DNA from: Candidatus Tokpelaia hoelldoblerii
GTDB lineage: Bacteria > Pseudomonadota > Alphaproteobacteria > Rhizobiales > Rhizobiaceae
Length of the DNA stretch: 64,000 bases
Reading direction: 5' to 3'
NCBI GenBank assembly: GCA_002005325.1
Contig: CP017315.1
Span: 496,001-560,000, forward strand
Below the pieces are notes generated by a model. It did no database searches and was not told the DNA's origin. It saw only the letters and a program-made list of their open reading frames with translations. Positions 23,423 through 32,911 of this stretch are shown piece by piece; the stretch's first letter is position 1; each line of letters starts with the position of its first letter. A program made the position numbers and the translations under genes.

Positions 23423-24706
23423 TTATTCAATAAGAACAGCGCGGAAATCATTGACATTGGTGCCGGTCGCGCCGGTGACAAACAGGCTGTCGACAGCGTG
23501 AAACGCTGTCCATGCATCATGGCGGAACAAATGCGCTGCCGGGTCAATACCCGCCTGGCGCATGGTGGAAACAGTTGCGCCATCGCAAAACGCACCGGCA
23601 TTATTTTCCGAACCGTCAATGCCGTCTGTATCCGCGGCAAGGGCGCTGATACCGGCAAGCCCGTCAATGCCAAGCGCGAAGCTTAACAGAAATTCGCTGT
23701 TTCTGCCGCCTTTGCCGCCTTTGCCATTGCCCGTATCTGTATTGAGGGTAACAGTGGTTTCACCGCCGGAAAGCAGCACAACCGGTTTGGTGAAAGGCTG
23801 GTTGCGCAGGCTTATTTCGCGGGCTATTGCTGCATGCATGGCGCCAATATCTTTAGCTTGCCCCTCAATACAGTCAGAAAGAATACAGGCGGCCCGGCCC
23901 TGCTGCCGGGCATACGTTCCGGCTGCCAAAAGCGACTGGGCAGCGGAAGCGATAATCTGTACATGATTGCCGGTGAAAATTGTGTCATCCGGTTTTGGCG
24001 TATCATCGCGGTTGTTGTGCAGAAACTGCATGATACGGGCGGGCAGGGCAATGCGATAGTGAGTGATGAAATCAAGCGCCAGCTTGCGGCCGTCATTGTT
24101 GGGAACAGTCGGGCCGGAAGAAATATATGAAGGTTCATCACCCGGAATATCGGAAACCGCCAGTGTCAGCACTTTTGCCGGATAAGCCCGCGCTGCCAGC
24201 CGCCCGCCCTTGATGCGTGAAAACTGCTTGCGAATGGCGTTCATCGCCGCAATTGGCGCACCACTGGATAAAAGCGCTTTGTTGAGTGCAATCTCGTCAG
24301 CAAGTGTCATGCCTTCAGGCGGCAGAGGCAGCAGGGCCGAACCGCCGCCGCAGACGAGCGCCACCACCAGGTCATCTTTTGTCAGGTTGCTAACGGTTTC
24401 CATAAGACGGGTGGCGGCGGCAAGGCCATTATCATCCGGCAGGGGATGGGCGGCCTCACAGATTTCAATCTGTTTACACGGAACCGCATAGCCATATCGG
24501 GTGACGACAAGGCCGGAAAGCGCACCATTGCCTGCTTCCTGCCACAGGGTTTCAAAAGCGGCGGCCATTTGCGCTGCGCCCTTGCCGGTGCCGACAACAA
24601 TTGTCCGTCCTTTCGGGCGTGGAGGCAGATATGGTTTTAAAGCTTTATAGGGGTTGGCGGCGGAAACGGCTTGCGCAAAGAGTGTTGCAAGAAAGTCGCG
24701 TTTCAT
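23423..24706 (-). CDS. Glycerate 2-kinase (GckA/TtuD, DUF4147-MOFRL)
   Basis: Phosphorylates D-glycerate, normally to 2-phosphoglycerate, linking glyoxylate, serine or tartrate breakdown to glycolysis. The 427-residue protein has the N-terminal DUF4147 domain with VVGTGKGAAQMA, VTRYGYAVP, ALVCGGGSALLPLPPEGMTL and IRKQFSRIKGGRLA. The C-terminal MOFRL domain carries LLSGGETTVTL and GGRNSEFLLSFALGIDG, then ADTDGIDGSENNAGAF. Related proteins are often misnamed hydroxypyruvate reductase. It overlaps none of its neighbours and lies nine bases before the SDR gene on the same strand, probably in one operon with it. Confidence 0.9.
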   Translation of the reverse strand: MKRDFLATLFAQAVSAANPYKALKPYLPPRPKGRTIVVGTGKGAAQMAAAFETLWQEAGNGALSGLVVTRYGYAVPCKQIEICEAAHPLPDDNGLAAATRLMETVSNLTKDDLVVALVCGGGSALLPLPPEGMTLADEIALNKALLSSGAPIAAMNAIRKQFSRIKGGRLAARAYPAKVLTLAVSDIPGDEPSYISSGPTVPNNDGRKLALDFITHYRIALPARIMQFLHNNRDDTPKPDDTIFTGNHVQIIASAAQSLLAAGTYARQQGRAACILSDCIEGQAKDIGAMHAAIAREISLRNQPFTKPVVLLSGGETTVTLNTDTGNGKGGKGGRNSEFLLSFALGIDGLAGISALAADTDGIDGSENNAGAFCDGATVSTMRQAGIDPAAHLFRHDAWTAFHAVDSLFVTGATGTNVNDFRAVLIE

Positions 24707-24715
24707 CCCTTTCTC

Positions 24716-25468
24716 CTAATCCGGCATATGATAGTCGACAAAACGGTTTTGCCGCACATCAAAGAGTTTACCGGTCCGGGTGAGCGCGGGCGAGGTGAGG
24801 GGGACAATACGCGCCGCTACCTCTTCCGCTGTTGGCAGGGTTTCCGGGTTTTCCCCCGGCATAGCCTGTGCGCGCATTTCGGTGCGGGTTGCGCCCGGGT
24901 TGATGCAATTGATTTTAACCGGCGTCTGCTGCAATTCTTCCGCCCACACGCGGCCCAGCATTTCCACTGCCGCTTTTGAAGCCGCGTAAGCGCCCCAGAA
25001 TGCCCGCGCCCGATGCGCCACACCGGAGGAAAGGATAATGGCGCGTCCCGCATCAGAACGGCGCAGTAATGGCTCGACAGTCCGTATCAAACGCCACTGG
25101 CTGGTGATGTTAATCATCATCACCTCTTCAAAATCTTGCGCTTCAATATGGCCGAGCGGCGCGATCGGCCCCAGAATGCCGGCATTGGCCACGAGGATAT
25201 CAAGTTTGCCCCAACGCTCGTTGATTGCGGCGCCCAGCCGGTCAATCGCCGGCATGTCGTGCAGATCAAGCGGGGCAAGCGTGGCTGTGCCGCCCGCTGA
25301 TTGAATTGAATCATCCAGCGCTTCGAGGCCGGCGCTTTGTCTGGCCACGGCGATAATATGCGCGCCGCGCGCCGCCAGTTCCAGCGCCAGGGCGCGGCCA
25401 ATGCCGCGTGACGCGCCGCTTATCAGCGCGATACGGTCTTTCAGGCTGAAATCAGAGGCAGGAACCAT
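24716..25468 (-). CDS. Short-chain dehydrogenase/reductase (SDR)
   Basis: A classical SDR of 250 residues. The cofactor-binding motif SGASRGIGRALALEL is near residue 18, NAG is in LVANAGILGPIAPLG, and the catalytic Ser-Tyr-Lys appears as ILSSGVAHRARAFWGAYAASKAA. An Arg after the first Gly motif suggests possible NADP preference, which is a weak inference. The substrate is not evident. Its stop and the purF gene are four bases apart, so it is read with purF and probably with the glycerate kinase downstream. Confidence 0.88.
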   Translation of the reverse strand: MVPASDFSLKDRIALISGASRGIGRALALELAARGAHIIAVARQSAGLEALDDSIQSAGGTATLAPLDLHDMPAIDRLGAAINERWGKLDILVANAGILGPIAPLGHIEAQDFEEVMMINITSQWRLIRTVEPLLRRSDAGRAIILSSGVAHRARAFWGAYAASKAAVEMLGRVWAEELQQTPVKINCINPGATRTEMRAQAMPGENPETLPTAEEVAARIVPLTSPALTRTGKLFDVRQNRFVDYHMPD

Positions 25469-25471
25469 GGT

Positions 25472-26950
25472 TTAACGGCTGCTCCTCAAAACAGAAAGCT
25501 TGTGAACATTATCAATATTTGTCCGGTCACACAGCGGGGTCGGGTAATCGCCGGTGAAATAATGATCGGTGAATTGCGGGTTGGCAGAATCGCGCGGCTG
25601 GCCGCAAACAGCGCGGTACAGGCCGTCAAGCGACAGAAATTCCAGTGAGTCCGCGCCGATATAGTCACACATGGAGGGCAGGGTGGAATAACGGTTTGCC
25701 AGCAATTTGTCCGTTTCCGGCGTGTCAATGCCATAAAAATCAGGATAGGCAATCATCGGGCTGGCGATACGCATATGCACTTCGCGCGCGCCGGCCTCAC
25801 GCAACATGCGTACGATTTTGACCGAGGTCGTGCCGCGCACAATCGAATCATCAACCAGAATAACCCGTTTGTCCCTGATTGCCGAACGATTGGCCGAGTG
25901 TTTCAGCTTGACGCCGAAGGCCCGGATCTGCTGGGTCGGCTCAATAAAAGTGCGGCCGACATAATGGTTGCGGATAATGCCGAGTTCAAACGGAATGCCG
26001 CTTGCCTGCGCATAGCCGATCGCCGCCGGTGTGCCGCCATCGGGTACGGGCACGACCACATCGCCCGTGCAGGGCGCTTCTTCTGCCAGGTTGGCCCCCA
26101 TATTTTTGCGCACGCTATACACATTGCGGCCGCCGACAATGGAATCCGGACGGGCGAAATAGACATATTCAAACAGGCACAGACGCTCAGGCGCGCAGGT
26201 TGCAGCCCTGATACTGTGAGTGCTGATTGAACCGTCCGGTTCCAGCTCGCAGATAACCACTTCGCCGTTTTCAACATCGCGGATATATTTTGCCCCGATA
26301 ATATCAAGCGCGCAGGTTTCCGAACAGAAAATCGGCCTGCCGTCGAGTTCTCCCATCACCAGCGGGCGGATGCCTGTCGGGTCACGGGCGGCGATAAGCT
26401 TGGTGCGGGTCAGCGCCAGTATGGCATAGCCACCTTCAAGCTGGGCAATGGCGTCAACAAACCGGTCGGAAGAAGAACGGTGCTGCGAGCGGGCGATAAG
26501 ATGCAGAACCACTTCCGAATCAGAAGTTGACTGGCAGATTGCGCCGCCGGCAATAAGTGTTTTGCGCAATGTCAGGCCATTGGTGAAATTGCCGTTGTGG
26601 GCGATGGCGATACCGCCGACCTCCAGCTCGGCAAACAGCGGCTGCACATTGCGCAACGCCATTTCCCCGGTCGTGGAATAGCGCACATGGCCGACAGCCA
26701 TGGCGCCGGGCAGGCGGGCCAGCGCGGCGGGGTCGGTATAGTGGTCGCCCACCAGCCCCATTTGCTTTTCAGCGTGAAACAGTGCGCCGTCATAGGAGAC
26801 AATACCGGCGGCTTCCTGCCCGCGGTGCTGCAGGGCATGCAGGCCAAGGGCGGTCAGGGCTGCCGCATCCTTATGGCCGAGAATGCCGAAAACACCGCAT
26901 TCCTCGTGCAACTTGTCTTCATCAAACCTGGGAAAATGCAAATCTGACAT
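25472..26950 (-). CDS. purF: Amidophosphoribosyltransferase PurF
   Basis: First committed step of purine synthesis: PRPP plus glutamine gives 5-phosphoribosylamine. The 492-residue protein has a short propeptide followed by the N-terminal nucleophile cysteine in EECGVFGILG, the glutaminase domain with HVRYSTTGE and IAHNGNFTNG, and the phosphoribosyltransferase domain with VILVDDSIVRGTT (PRPP loop). I use the ATG at 26950 rather than the TTG at 26959. Downstream on the same strand come the SDR and glycerate kinase. PurF is a common neighbour of cvpA, which lies just upstream here. Confidence 0.96.
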   Translation of the reverse strand: MSDLHFPRFDEDKLHEECGVFGILGHKDAAALTALGLHALQHRGQEAAGIVSYDGALFHAEKQMGLVGDHYTDPAALARLPGAMAVGHVRYSTTGEMALRNVQPLFAELEVGGIAIAHNGNFTNGLTLRKTLIAGGAICQSTSDSEVVLHLIARSQHRSSSDRFVDAIAQLEGGYAILALTRTKLIAARDPTGIRPLVMGELDGRPIFCSETCALDIIGAKYIRDVENGEVVICELEPDGSISTHSIRAATCAPERLCLFEYVYFARPDSIVGGRNVYSVRKNMGANLAEEAPCTGDVVVPVPDGGTPAAIGYAQASGIPFELGIIRNHYVGRTFIEPTQQIRAFGVKLKHSANRSAIRDKRVILVDDSIVRGTTSVKIVRMLREAGAREVHMRIASPMIAYPDFYGIDTPETDKLLANRYSTLPSMCDYIGADSLEFLSLDGLYRAVCGQPRDSANPQFTDHYFTGDYPTPLCDRTNIDNVHKLSVLRSSR

Positions 26951-27019
26951 ATCCGGCAATCCCGCTCAAGATTGTTACACACCCCGATAGCACAGATAGC
27001 GGCCTGTTGGAAATGGATT

Positions 27020-27592
27020 TTATCCTTCGTCTACAATTTCTGCTTCATCATCGGCTTCCGTCATCGCCTCTGCGTCCTTGTCTTTCTTGTGCAGGGGCTT
27101 CATAAATTTTTCCAGCAGCTTTTCAGGCAGCAGATCATAGATACGGTTGCCCAGACTGTCGAGCATCGGCTTGGTTTTGGCTTCGGCGATTGATGGTGTG
27201 CGGTCGGAAACATTGAGATGATTGAGAAACAGAACCGCGACAGCAAGGATAAGCAGGCCGCGGATAACGCCGAAAACAAAACCCAGCGTGCGGTCAAGCG
27301 CGCCGATACGGCTGTCGATGATGAGATCGGCAAGTTTCATGGTGAAAATGGAAATGATCAGCAATGCCACCAGAAAAATAACGGCGAATGTGATAACCTT
27401 CGCCAGAAGTTCATTAGAAATGTATTTGGCGACAGAAGGCAGCAGGTTTTCATAAAGCAGATAAGCGATAAAGGCGGCCAGCCCCCATGAAGCGAGCGAA
27501 AGCACCTCGCGCGAGAAGCCGCGCACCATGGCGAGAAGAGCTGAAAGCAGCGTTACCAGTATTACAAGTCCATCAAGTGCCGTTATGGGCAT
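27020..27592 (-). CDS. cvpA: CvpA family membrane protein
   Basis: A 190-residue inner-membrane protein of the colicin V production family. Four hydrophobic segments are visible: LDGLVILVTLLSALLAMVRG, VLSLASWGLAAFIAYLLY, VITFAVIFLVALLIISIF and VFGVIRGLLILAVAVLFL. The C-terminal tail (about residues 135-190) is charged and ends in an acidic run (TEADDEAEIVDE). CvpA homologues are linked to envelope homeostasis and, by operon context with purF, to purine growth conditions; the molecular function is unsettled. Confidence 0.92.
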   Translation of the reverse strand: MPITALDGLVILVTLLSALLAMVRGFSREVLSLASWGLAAFIAYLLYENLLPSVAKYISNELLAKVITFAVIFLVALLIISIFTMKLADLIIDSRIGALDRTLGFVFGVIRGLLILAVAVLFLNHLNVSDRTPSIAEAKTKPMLDSLGNRIYDLLPEKLLEKFMKPLHKKDKDAEAMTEADDEAEIVDEG

Positions 27593-27626
27593 GGGGTCGT
27601 CCTATTCTGTCGTCATTCACTTAAAA

Positions 27627-29024
27627 TTATGCGCGCAGTTTTTTCTGTTGCGCGCCTGCGGCTGCCAATCTTGCTACCATATCTGGCAGATTATCCAGTT
27701 TGGTCAAGTCAAGCGCTCCCTTTATCCTGTCAAAACCGGCCAATGGCAAGACCGCTTGTTGAAAACCGAGCTTTTCAGCTTCCTTCAAGCGCTGGGTGGC
27801 GTGGGCAACAGGGCGCAGCGCGCCTGAAAGGCTCACCTCGCCAAAATAAACACAGGTGGGCGGCAGGGTCACACCGGCGAGCGATGAAATCAGCGCGCTG
27901 GCAACCGCCAGATCCGCCGCCGGTTCGCTGATGCGGTAGCCGCCCGCCACGTTGAGATAGACGTCATGATTGCCAAAACGCACGCCGCAATGGGCTTCCA
28001 GCACGGCGAGAATCATTGACAGGCGGTTGTTATCCCAGCCGACAACCGCGCGCCGCGGCGTGCCGAGGGAGGAGGGGGCAACCAGCGCCTGAATTTCAAC
28101 CAGCACCGGCCTTGTGCCTTCCATCCCGGCAAACACTGCCGCCCCCGGCGCTTTTTCGCTGCGCTCGCCTAAAAACAGCTCGGACGGGTTGGAGACTTCG
28201 CGCAGGCCCCTGTCCGACATTTCAAACACGCCGATTTCGTCCGTGGCGCCAAAACGGTTTTTCACCGTGCGCAGAATGCGGTAATGATGGCCGCCCTCGC
28301 CTTCAAAATACAAAACGCCGTCAACCATATGTTCCACCACACGCGGGCCGGCAATCTGGCCGTCCTTGGTGACGTGGCCGACCAGCACCACCGCCGCGCC
28401 GGTTTGCTTGGCGTAGCGAATCATCGCCTGCGCGCCAAGGCGCACCTGTGTCACCGTGCCCGGGGCGGAATCAGCCATATCCGACCACAGCGTCTGGATC
28501 GACTCAATAATCACCAGGTCAGGGCGGGCGGAGGTTGCAAGAGTGGCGAGAATATCCTCGACATTGGTTTCAGCGGCGAGCTGCACTGCGGTATCGGCGG
28601 CGCCAAGGCGCTGCGCCCGCAGGCGGATTTGCGCTACCGCCTCTTCCCCCGAAACATAGACGACACGGTGACTTTTGCGGGCCAGTGCTGCCGCTGCCTG
28701 TGTGAGCAGGGTGGATTTGCCGATGCCCGGATCACCGCCGACAAGCAGGGCCGAACCGCGGACAAAACCGCCGCCGGTCACCCGGTCAAGTTCGGCAATA
28801 CCGGACAGAATGCGCGGCGCGTCTTCAATATCACCGGAAAGGCTGGTCAGTGCGACCGCGCGTCCCTTGCGGGATTTGCCCATGCCCGGGCCGCTGCCAA
28901 TACCGCCGCTTGCGCCCTCTTCCACCAGCGTGTTCCATTCACCGCAGGCGTCACATTTGCCCGCCCAGCGGGTGTGGATGGTGCCGCAATTCTGGCAGAT
29001 ATAATGCGTTTTTGCCCGTGCCAT
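27627..29024 (-). CDS. radA: DNA repair protein RadA (Sms)
   Basis: RadA is a RecA-like helicase that promotes branch migration during recombination. The protein is 465 residues from the ATG at 29024; an ATG two codons upstream is equally possible. It has a four-cysteine zinc finger (CQNCGTIHTRWAGKCDACG), Walker A GGDPGIGKSTLL, Walker B VIIESIQTLW, the RadA-specific KNRFG motif (TVKNRFGATDEIG), and a C-terminal Lon-protease-like domain (ALVAPSSLGTPRR, GGYRISEPAADLAVASALISS). The start is eight bases after the dnaB stop. Confidence 0.95.
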   Translation of the reverse strand: MARAKTHYICQNCGTIHTRWAGKCDACGEWNTLVEEGASGGIGSGPGMGKSRKGRAVALTSLSGDIEDAPRILSGIAELDRVTGGGFVRGSALLVGGDPGIGKSTLLTQAAAALARKSHRVVYVSGEEAVAQIRLRAQRLGAADTAVQLAAETNVEDILATLATSARPDLVIIESIQTLWSDMADSAPGTVTQVRLGAQAMIRYAKQTGAAVVLVGHVTKDGQIAGPRVVEHMVDGVLYFEGEGGHHYRILRTVKNRFGATDEIGVFEMSDRGLREVSNPSELFLGERSEKAPGAAVFAGMEGTRPVLVEIQALVAPSSLGTPRRAVVGWDNNRLSMILAVLEAHCGVRFGNHDVYLNVAGGYRISEPAADLAVASALISSLAGVTLPPTCVYFGEVSLSGALRPVAHATQRLKEAEKLGFQQAVLPLAGFDRIKGALDLTKLDNLPDMVARLAAAGAQQKKLRA

Positions 29025-29032
29025 AAACATCG

Positions 29033-30535
29033 TTATCCGTATTGCGCCGGCAGATAGTCATTTTCCGCCAGATCGGAGAAGCGGGTGAATTCAGACTGGA
29101 AAGCAAGCTTTACTGTGCCTGTCGGGCCGTGGCGCTGCTTGGCGACGATGACTTCAGCCTTGCCGAAAGCTTCTTCCATATTCATCTGCCATTTCATATG
29201 CTCTTCGGTGCCGAGCTTGGGCTCACGGTTCTTGATATAATATTCCTCGCGGTAAACAAACAGCACAACGTCCGCGTCCTGCTCGATCGAGCCTGATTCG
29301 CGAAGATCAGACAGCTGTGGCCGTTTGTCATCGCGCGATTCCACTTGACGCGACAATTGCGACAGCGCGATAATCGGCACATTGAGTTCCTTGGCGAGGG
29401 ATTTCAGACCGGTGGTGATTTCGGTGATTTCCTGCACACGGTTGTCAGAACTGCGTCTGGAAGAACCCGACATCAATTGCACATAGTCAATCACCAGCAC
29501 ATCCAGATTGCGCTGGCGTTTGAGCCGCCTTGCCCGCGCAGCCAGCTGGGCGATGGAAATGCCGCCTGTCTGGTCGATATACAGCGGCACCTGCTGCATT
29601 TTCTGCGTCGCGCGCAACAGACGGGTATATTCATCATCATTAATATCACCGCGGCGGATTTTGGAGGACGAAATTTCCGCCTGTTCGGCGATAATACGGG
29701 TCGCCAATTGTTCGGACGACATTTCCAGCGAGAAAAAACCGACAACGCCGCCTTCATTTTCCTGGGGCCCCTGTGCCTGCTTTTCAGCCTGATAGGCGGC
29801 GGCGACATTGAAGGCGATGTTGGTGGCCAGCGAGGTTTTGCCCATACCCGGCCGGCCGGCGAGAATGATAAGATCAGAGCGCTGCAAACCGCCCATGCGT
29901 TCATCCAGCGTATGAATGCCGGTGGGAATGCCGGAAAGCCTGGAAGAGCGCTTATAGGCCGCTCCCGCCATGTCCATGGCTTTGGTCAGCGCTTCGCCGA
30001 AATTTTCAAAGCCGCCGCCATAGCGTCCGGTTTCGGCCAGCTGGAACAGGCGCTGTTCCGCTTCTTCAATCTGTTTGCCGGGGGCAAGGTCAACCGGCGC
30101 GTCATAAGCGGTGTTGACGACATCCTCACCCACATTGATCAGCGCGCGGCGGATATACAGATCATAAATCATCCGCCCGTAATCCGTGGCGTTGATAATC
30201 GTGACAGCTTCTGCCGCCAGCCGGACAACATAATTGAAAACGGTTATGTCGCCGATGGTTTCTTCCGCCGGGATAAAGGGCTTGATTGTTCTGGGTTCGG
30301 CAAGCTTTCCGGCGCTGATCAGTTTTTGAGCGACGTCATAGATTTTGGCGTGCAGCGGCTCAAAAAAATGCATCGGCTTTAAAAAATCGGAAACGCGGTC
30401 ATAGGCGTCATTGTTGATGAGCAGGGCGCCTAAAAGCGCCTGTTCCGCCTCGATATTATGCGGCGCCTGACGGTAGGCAGCGCTATTTGCGCTGTTGCGG
30501 GTGTCGTGAAGGGGATGAATCGTTGCTTCTGCCAT
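29033..30535 (-). CDS. dnaB: Replicative DNA helicase DnaB
   Basis: The hexameric helicase that unwinds DNA at the replication fork. A 500-residue protein: the N-terminal domain (about 25-130) with PHNIEAEQALLGALLINNDAYD, a linker, and the RecA-like motor with Walker A AGRPGMGKTSLATNIA, VGFFSLEMSSEQL, DVLVIDYVQLM (Walker B) and SQLSRQVESRDDKRPQLSDLRESGSIEQDAD. No intein interrupts the motor. I start at the ATG at 30535 (MAEATIHPL); the longer open frame to 30616 lacks support. It is followed at once by radA. Confidence 0.96.
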   Translation of the reverse strand: MAEATIHPLHDTRNSANSAAYRQAPHNIEAEQALLGALLINNDAYDRVSDFLKPMHFFEPLHAKIYDVAQKLISAGKLAEPRTIKPFIPAEETIGDITVFNYVVRLAAEAVTIINATDYGRMIYDLYIRRALINVGEDVVNTAYDAPVDLAPGKQIEEAEQRLFQLAETGRYGGGFENFGEALTKAMDMAGAAYKRSSRLSGIPTGIHTLDERMGGLQRSDLIILAGRPGMGKTSLATNIAFNVAAAYQAEKQAQGPQENEGGVVGFFSLEMSSEQLATRIIAEQAEISSSKIRRGDINDDEYTRLLRATQKMQQVPLYIDQTGGISIAQLAARARRLKRQRNLDVLVIDYVQLMSGSSRRSSDNRVQEITEITTGLKSLAKELNVPIIALSQLSRQVESRDDKRPQLSDLRESGSIEQDADVVLFVYREEYYIKNREPKLGTEEHMKWQMNMEEAFGKAEVIVAKQRHGPTGTVKLAFQSEFTRFSDLAENDYLPAQYG

Positions 30536-30672
30536 AATCTCAATGCCAATCCTCAAATCTGGCTTCAACCTACTCCTTTCCCGTCCGCCAATGCAATGGC
30601 GCATATCGTTAATCACACTGAATTCACAGCCAGACAGAAATTAAAATTTTGCGCCTTGACGGCGCGCCGGTT

Positions 30673-31905
30673 TTACGTTCCCGAATCTGTTTTGCGCCAA
30701 CGCCCTTCCGCCTCATAAGTGTAATCACGGGTCAATGGCACAGCGTCCTGCTTGTGGGCCAGTTGAATCTGAAACACCATCATCTCCTGCCAGCGGAAGG
30801 AACTTTCCGAAGCGGCCAGATAAAATTCCCACATCCGGCAGAAAGCTTCATCATAAAGCGCTTTGGCTGTTTCACGGTTGCGCATGAAAGCTTCACGCCA
30901 GAGTTTCAGGGTTTGCGCATAATGCAGGCGCAGGATTTCAATATCGGTGATAACCAGACCGCTTTTTTCAATAACAGGGAGAACCTCGGACAGGGACGGG
31001 ATATAACCGCCGGGGAAAATATATTTGCGGATAAACGGATTGGTCGCATAAGGAACACCGCTGCGGCCGATTGAGTGCAGGACAAAAATGCCGTCCGGTT
31101 TCAGCAGCCTTTTGACATGGGCGAAATATTCCCTGTAATGGCCGATGCCGACATGTTCAAACATGCCGACAGAAACAATGCGGTCAAAGGGTGAGGCAAG
31201 CAGGCGGTAATCCTGCAGCAAAAACCGGCAATGCTCCCGCAGGCCGGCGGCTTGTGCGCGGCTTTCGGCGATTTCATGCTGTTCATGCGACAGGGTGACA
31301 CCGGTGACATCCGCCTTGAACTGTCGTGCCATATAAAGCCCCAGTCCGCCCCAGCCGCAACCGATGTCAAGCAGCTTCTGCCCCTCTTTCAGGCAGAGCT
31401 TGGCGGCAAGGTGGCGTTTTTTGGCAAGCTGCGCCTGTTCCAGCGTGTCATCAGGTTTTTCAAAATAGCCGCAGGAATATTGCCGGTCGCTGTCAAGAAA
31501 CAGATCATAGAGCTTGCCGGACAAATCATAATGGCGCTGCACATTGCTGGAAGAGCGGCGCAGTGTGTTCATCTGCATCAGGCGTTTGCTGTGGCTGGGG
31601 GTGGCTTGCCACAGCCGCATCCATGGTGCGGTTTCGGCATTTGTCCCGCTATTTTCAAAGACCAGCGCCAGCAGGCCGTATATATCACCCTGAACAAAAT
31701 CAAAGCCGCTGTGCATATAGGCTTCCCCCAGCTTGAGCGCCGGGTCAAGCGCAATGGCGCGTTCCCATTTTTTCCCGTTGATTTTGATATGCAATGGTTC
31801 ACCGCTATCGTCACCATAGCGCCAGGTTACGCCCTGCATATCGGTGATTGACAGATTGCCCCTGTGAATCATGCGGGCAAGATATGCGTTTAACAAACTG
31901 TACAT
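30673..31905 (-). CDS. cfa: Cyclopropane-fatty-acyl-phospholipid synthase family protein
   Basis: A 410-residue SAM-dependent enzyme that should add a methylene bridge to unsaturated acyl chains of membrane phospholipids. The N-terminal lipid-binding part has LGEAYMHSGFDFVQGD. The methyltransferase domain carries VQRHYDLSGKLYDLFLD, YSCGYFEKPDDTLEQAQ (active-site cysteine region), LDIGCGWGGLGLYMA (SAM motif I) and FDRIVSVGMFEHVG. A conserved late segment (FIRKYIFPGGYIPSLSE) completes the family pattern. The gene stands alone between dnaB and rplI. The bicarbonate-binding residues were not checked one by one, so a C17-methyl transferase of the same family remains possible. Confidence 0.9.
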   Translation of the reverse strand: MYSLLNAYLARMIHRGNLSITDMQGVTWRYGDDSGEPLHIKINGKKWERAIALDPALKLGEAYMHSGFDFVQGDIYGLLALVFENSGTNAETAPWMRLWQATPSHSKRLMQMNTLRRSSSNVQRHYDLSGKLYDLFLDSDRQYSCGYFEKPDDTLEQAQLAKKRHLAAKLCLKEGQKLLDIGCGWGGLGLYMARQFKADVTGVTLSHEQHEIAESRAQAAGLREHCRFLLQDYRLLASPFDRIVSVGMFEHVGIGHYREYFAHVKRLLKPDGIFVLHSIGRSGVPYATNPFIRKYIFPGGYIPSLSEVLPVIEKSGLVITDIEILRLHYAQTLKLWREAFMRNRETAKALYDEAFCRMWEFYLAASESSFRWQEMMVFQIQLAHKQDAVPLTRDYTYEAEGRWRKTDSGT

Positions 31906-32011
31906 GGCAACCCCTCACTTGCTTTCCTCCCACTGTGACAGGGCCTGTGTTTCCTGTCAAAGGATAAGGACTGCCTGTTGGCAGATTATATCTCCTTGGG
32001 ATAATTGAAGC

Positions 32012-32041
32012 AAAAAAAATGCCCGGCTGGAAGCCGGGCAT
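32012..32041 (-). terminator. Rho-independent terminator of the rpsF-rpsR-rplI operon
   Basis: On the minus strand ATGCCCGGCT, a short loop and AGCCGGGCAT are followed by eight T residues; it lies 35 bases after the rplI stop codon. Confidence 0.93.
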
Positions 32042-32075
32042 TATCACAATTTTGTTTATTATCAGGTGTGAACGC

Positions 32076-32657
32076 TTATTCTTCGCCTTCAGCCTCGGCG
32101 ATTTCTTCTTCTTCTCCGAGTTCCTCGACTTCCTCGAAGTCTTCCTCAATCTGTTCTTCTGTGAAATCACGTTTGGTCAGGTCTTCACCTTTTTCCTGAC
32201 GCTGGGCTTCTTCAGCAGAGCGGGCAATATTGATGACGACCAGAACTTCAACTTCCGGATGCAGATTGATGGCGAGCGTATGCAGGCCAATGGTTTTGAT
32301 CGGATGGTTGAGCTCCACCTGGTTGCGGGTGATGCTGAAACCTTCTGCGGTGATGGCATCAGCGATATCGCGGGTAGAGGCAGAACCGTAAAGCTGGCCT
32401 GTTTCACCGGCGGAGCGGATGATGACAAAAGATTTGCCGTCAAGCTTGGCGGCGATTTTTCCTGCCTCGCCCTTCAGCTCAAGATTACGGGCTTCAAGCT
32501 GGCTGCGCCGGGTTTCAAAATAGGCCTTGTTGGCCTCATTGGCGCGCAGCGCCTTGCCCTTGGGCAGCAGGAAGTTGCGGGCATAGCCGTCCTTGACGCG
32601 GACAACATCGCCCATCTGGCCCAGGCGGGCAATACGTTCGAGAAGAATGACATCCAT
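32076..32657 (-). CDS. rplI: Large ribosomal subunit protein bL9
   Basis: A 193-residue bL9. The N-terminal rRNA-binding domain has MDVILLERIARLGQMGDVVRV and the conserved GYARNFLLPKGKA, then a long connecting helix (about 40-75) and the C-terminal domain (VRSAGETGQLYGS type segment around residues 90-100). After residue 150 there is an extra acidic tail of about 40 residues dominated by Glu (EEVEELGEEEEIAEAEGEE), absent in the usual 149-residue protein but known in Hyphomicrobiales. AAGGA precedes the ATG. It is last in the operon, separated from rpsR by 254 bases. Confidence 0.96.
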   Translation of the reverse strand: MDVILLERIARLGQMGDVVRVKDGYARNFLLPKGKALRANEANKAYFETRRSQLEARNLELKGEAGKIAAKLDGKSFVIIRSAGETGQLYGSASTRDIADAITAEGFSITRNQVELNHPIKTIGLHTLAINLHPEVEVLVVINIARSAEEAQRQEKGEDLTKRDFTEEQIEEDFEEVEELGEEEEIAEAEGEE

Positions 32658-32911
32658 TGTCTTTTTCCTTATCTGTTATCTGGTTCCGGCGCTGTGAGGC
32701 GCTCTTTGCAAAGAGAAACAGAAATGACAGGCAGAGACGGATAAAAGCAGATCTGACTGTCTGCGGTTGCTGTCCTGCATATCACCCCTGGTTTGCGGGT
32801 AAAGCAGTTAGAGGCCTGTTGTACAAAACCCCAACCTGTAAAAATGTGTCCGCCGGAGCGGCAACGGAAAAAGCAGGCAAGGCGCAACCCCGCCTGCTCT
32901 TGTCACTTGTC
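32658..32911 (-). other. Gap between rpsR and rplI with an internal hairpin
   Basis: No coding sequence is seen. On the minus strand, GCAGGC (32892-32897) and GCCTGC (32873-32878), enclosing a G-rich/C-rich inner part, are followed by TTTTT, so some transcripts probably end just after rpsR. Many alphaproteobacteria have a DUF2232 membrane-protein gene at this position; it is absent here. Confidence 0.6.

Noticed and set aside
29345..30382. Long open frame of 345 codons opposite dnaB
   Set aside because: It is antisense to the conserved dnaB motor domain, has no ribosome site and encodes no recognisable protein.
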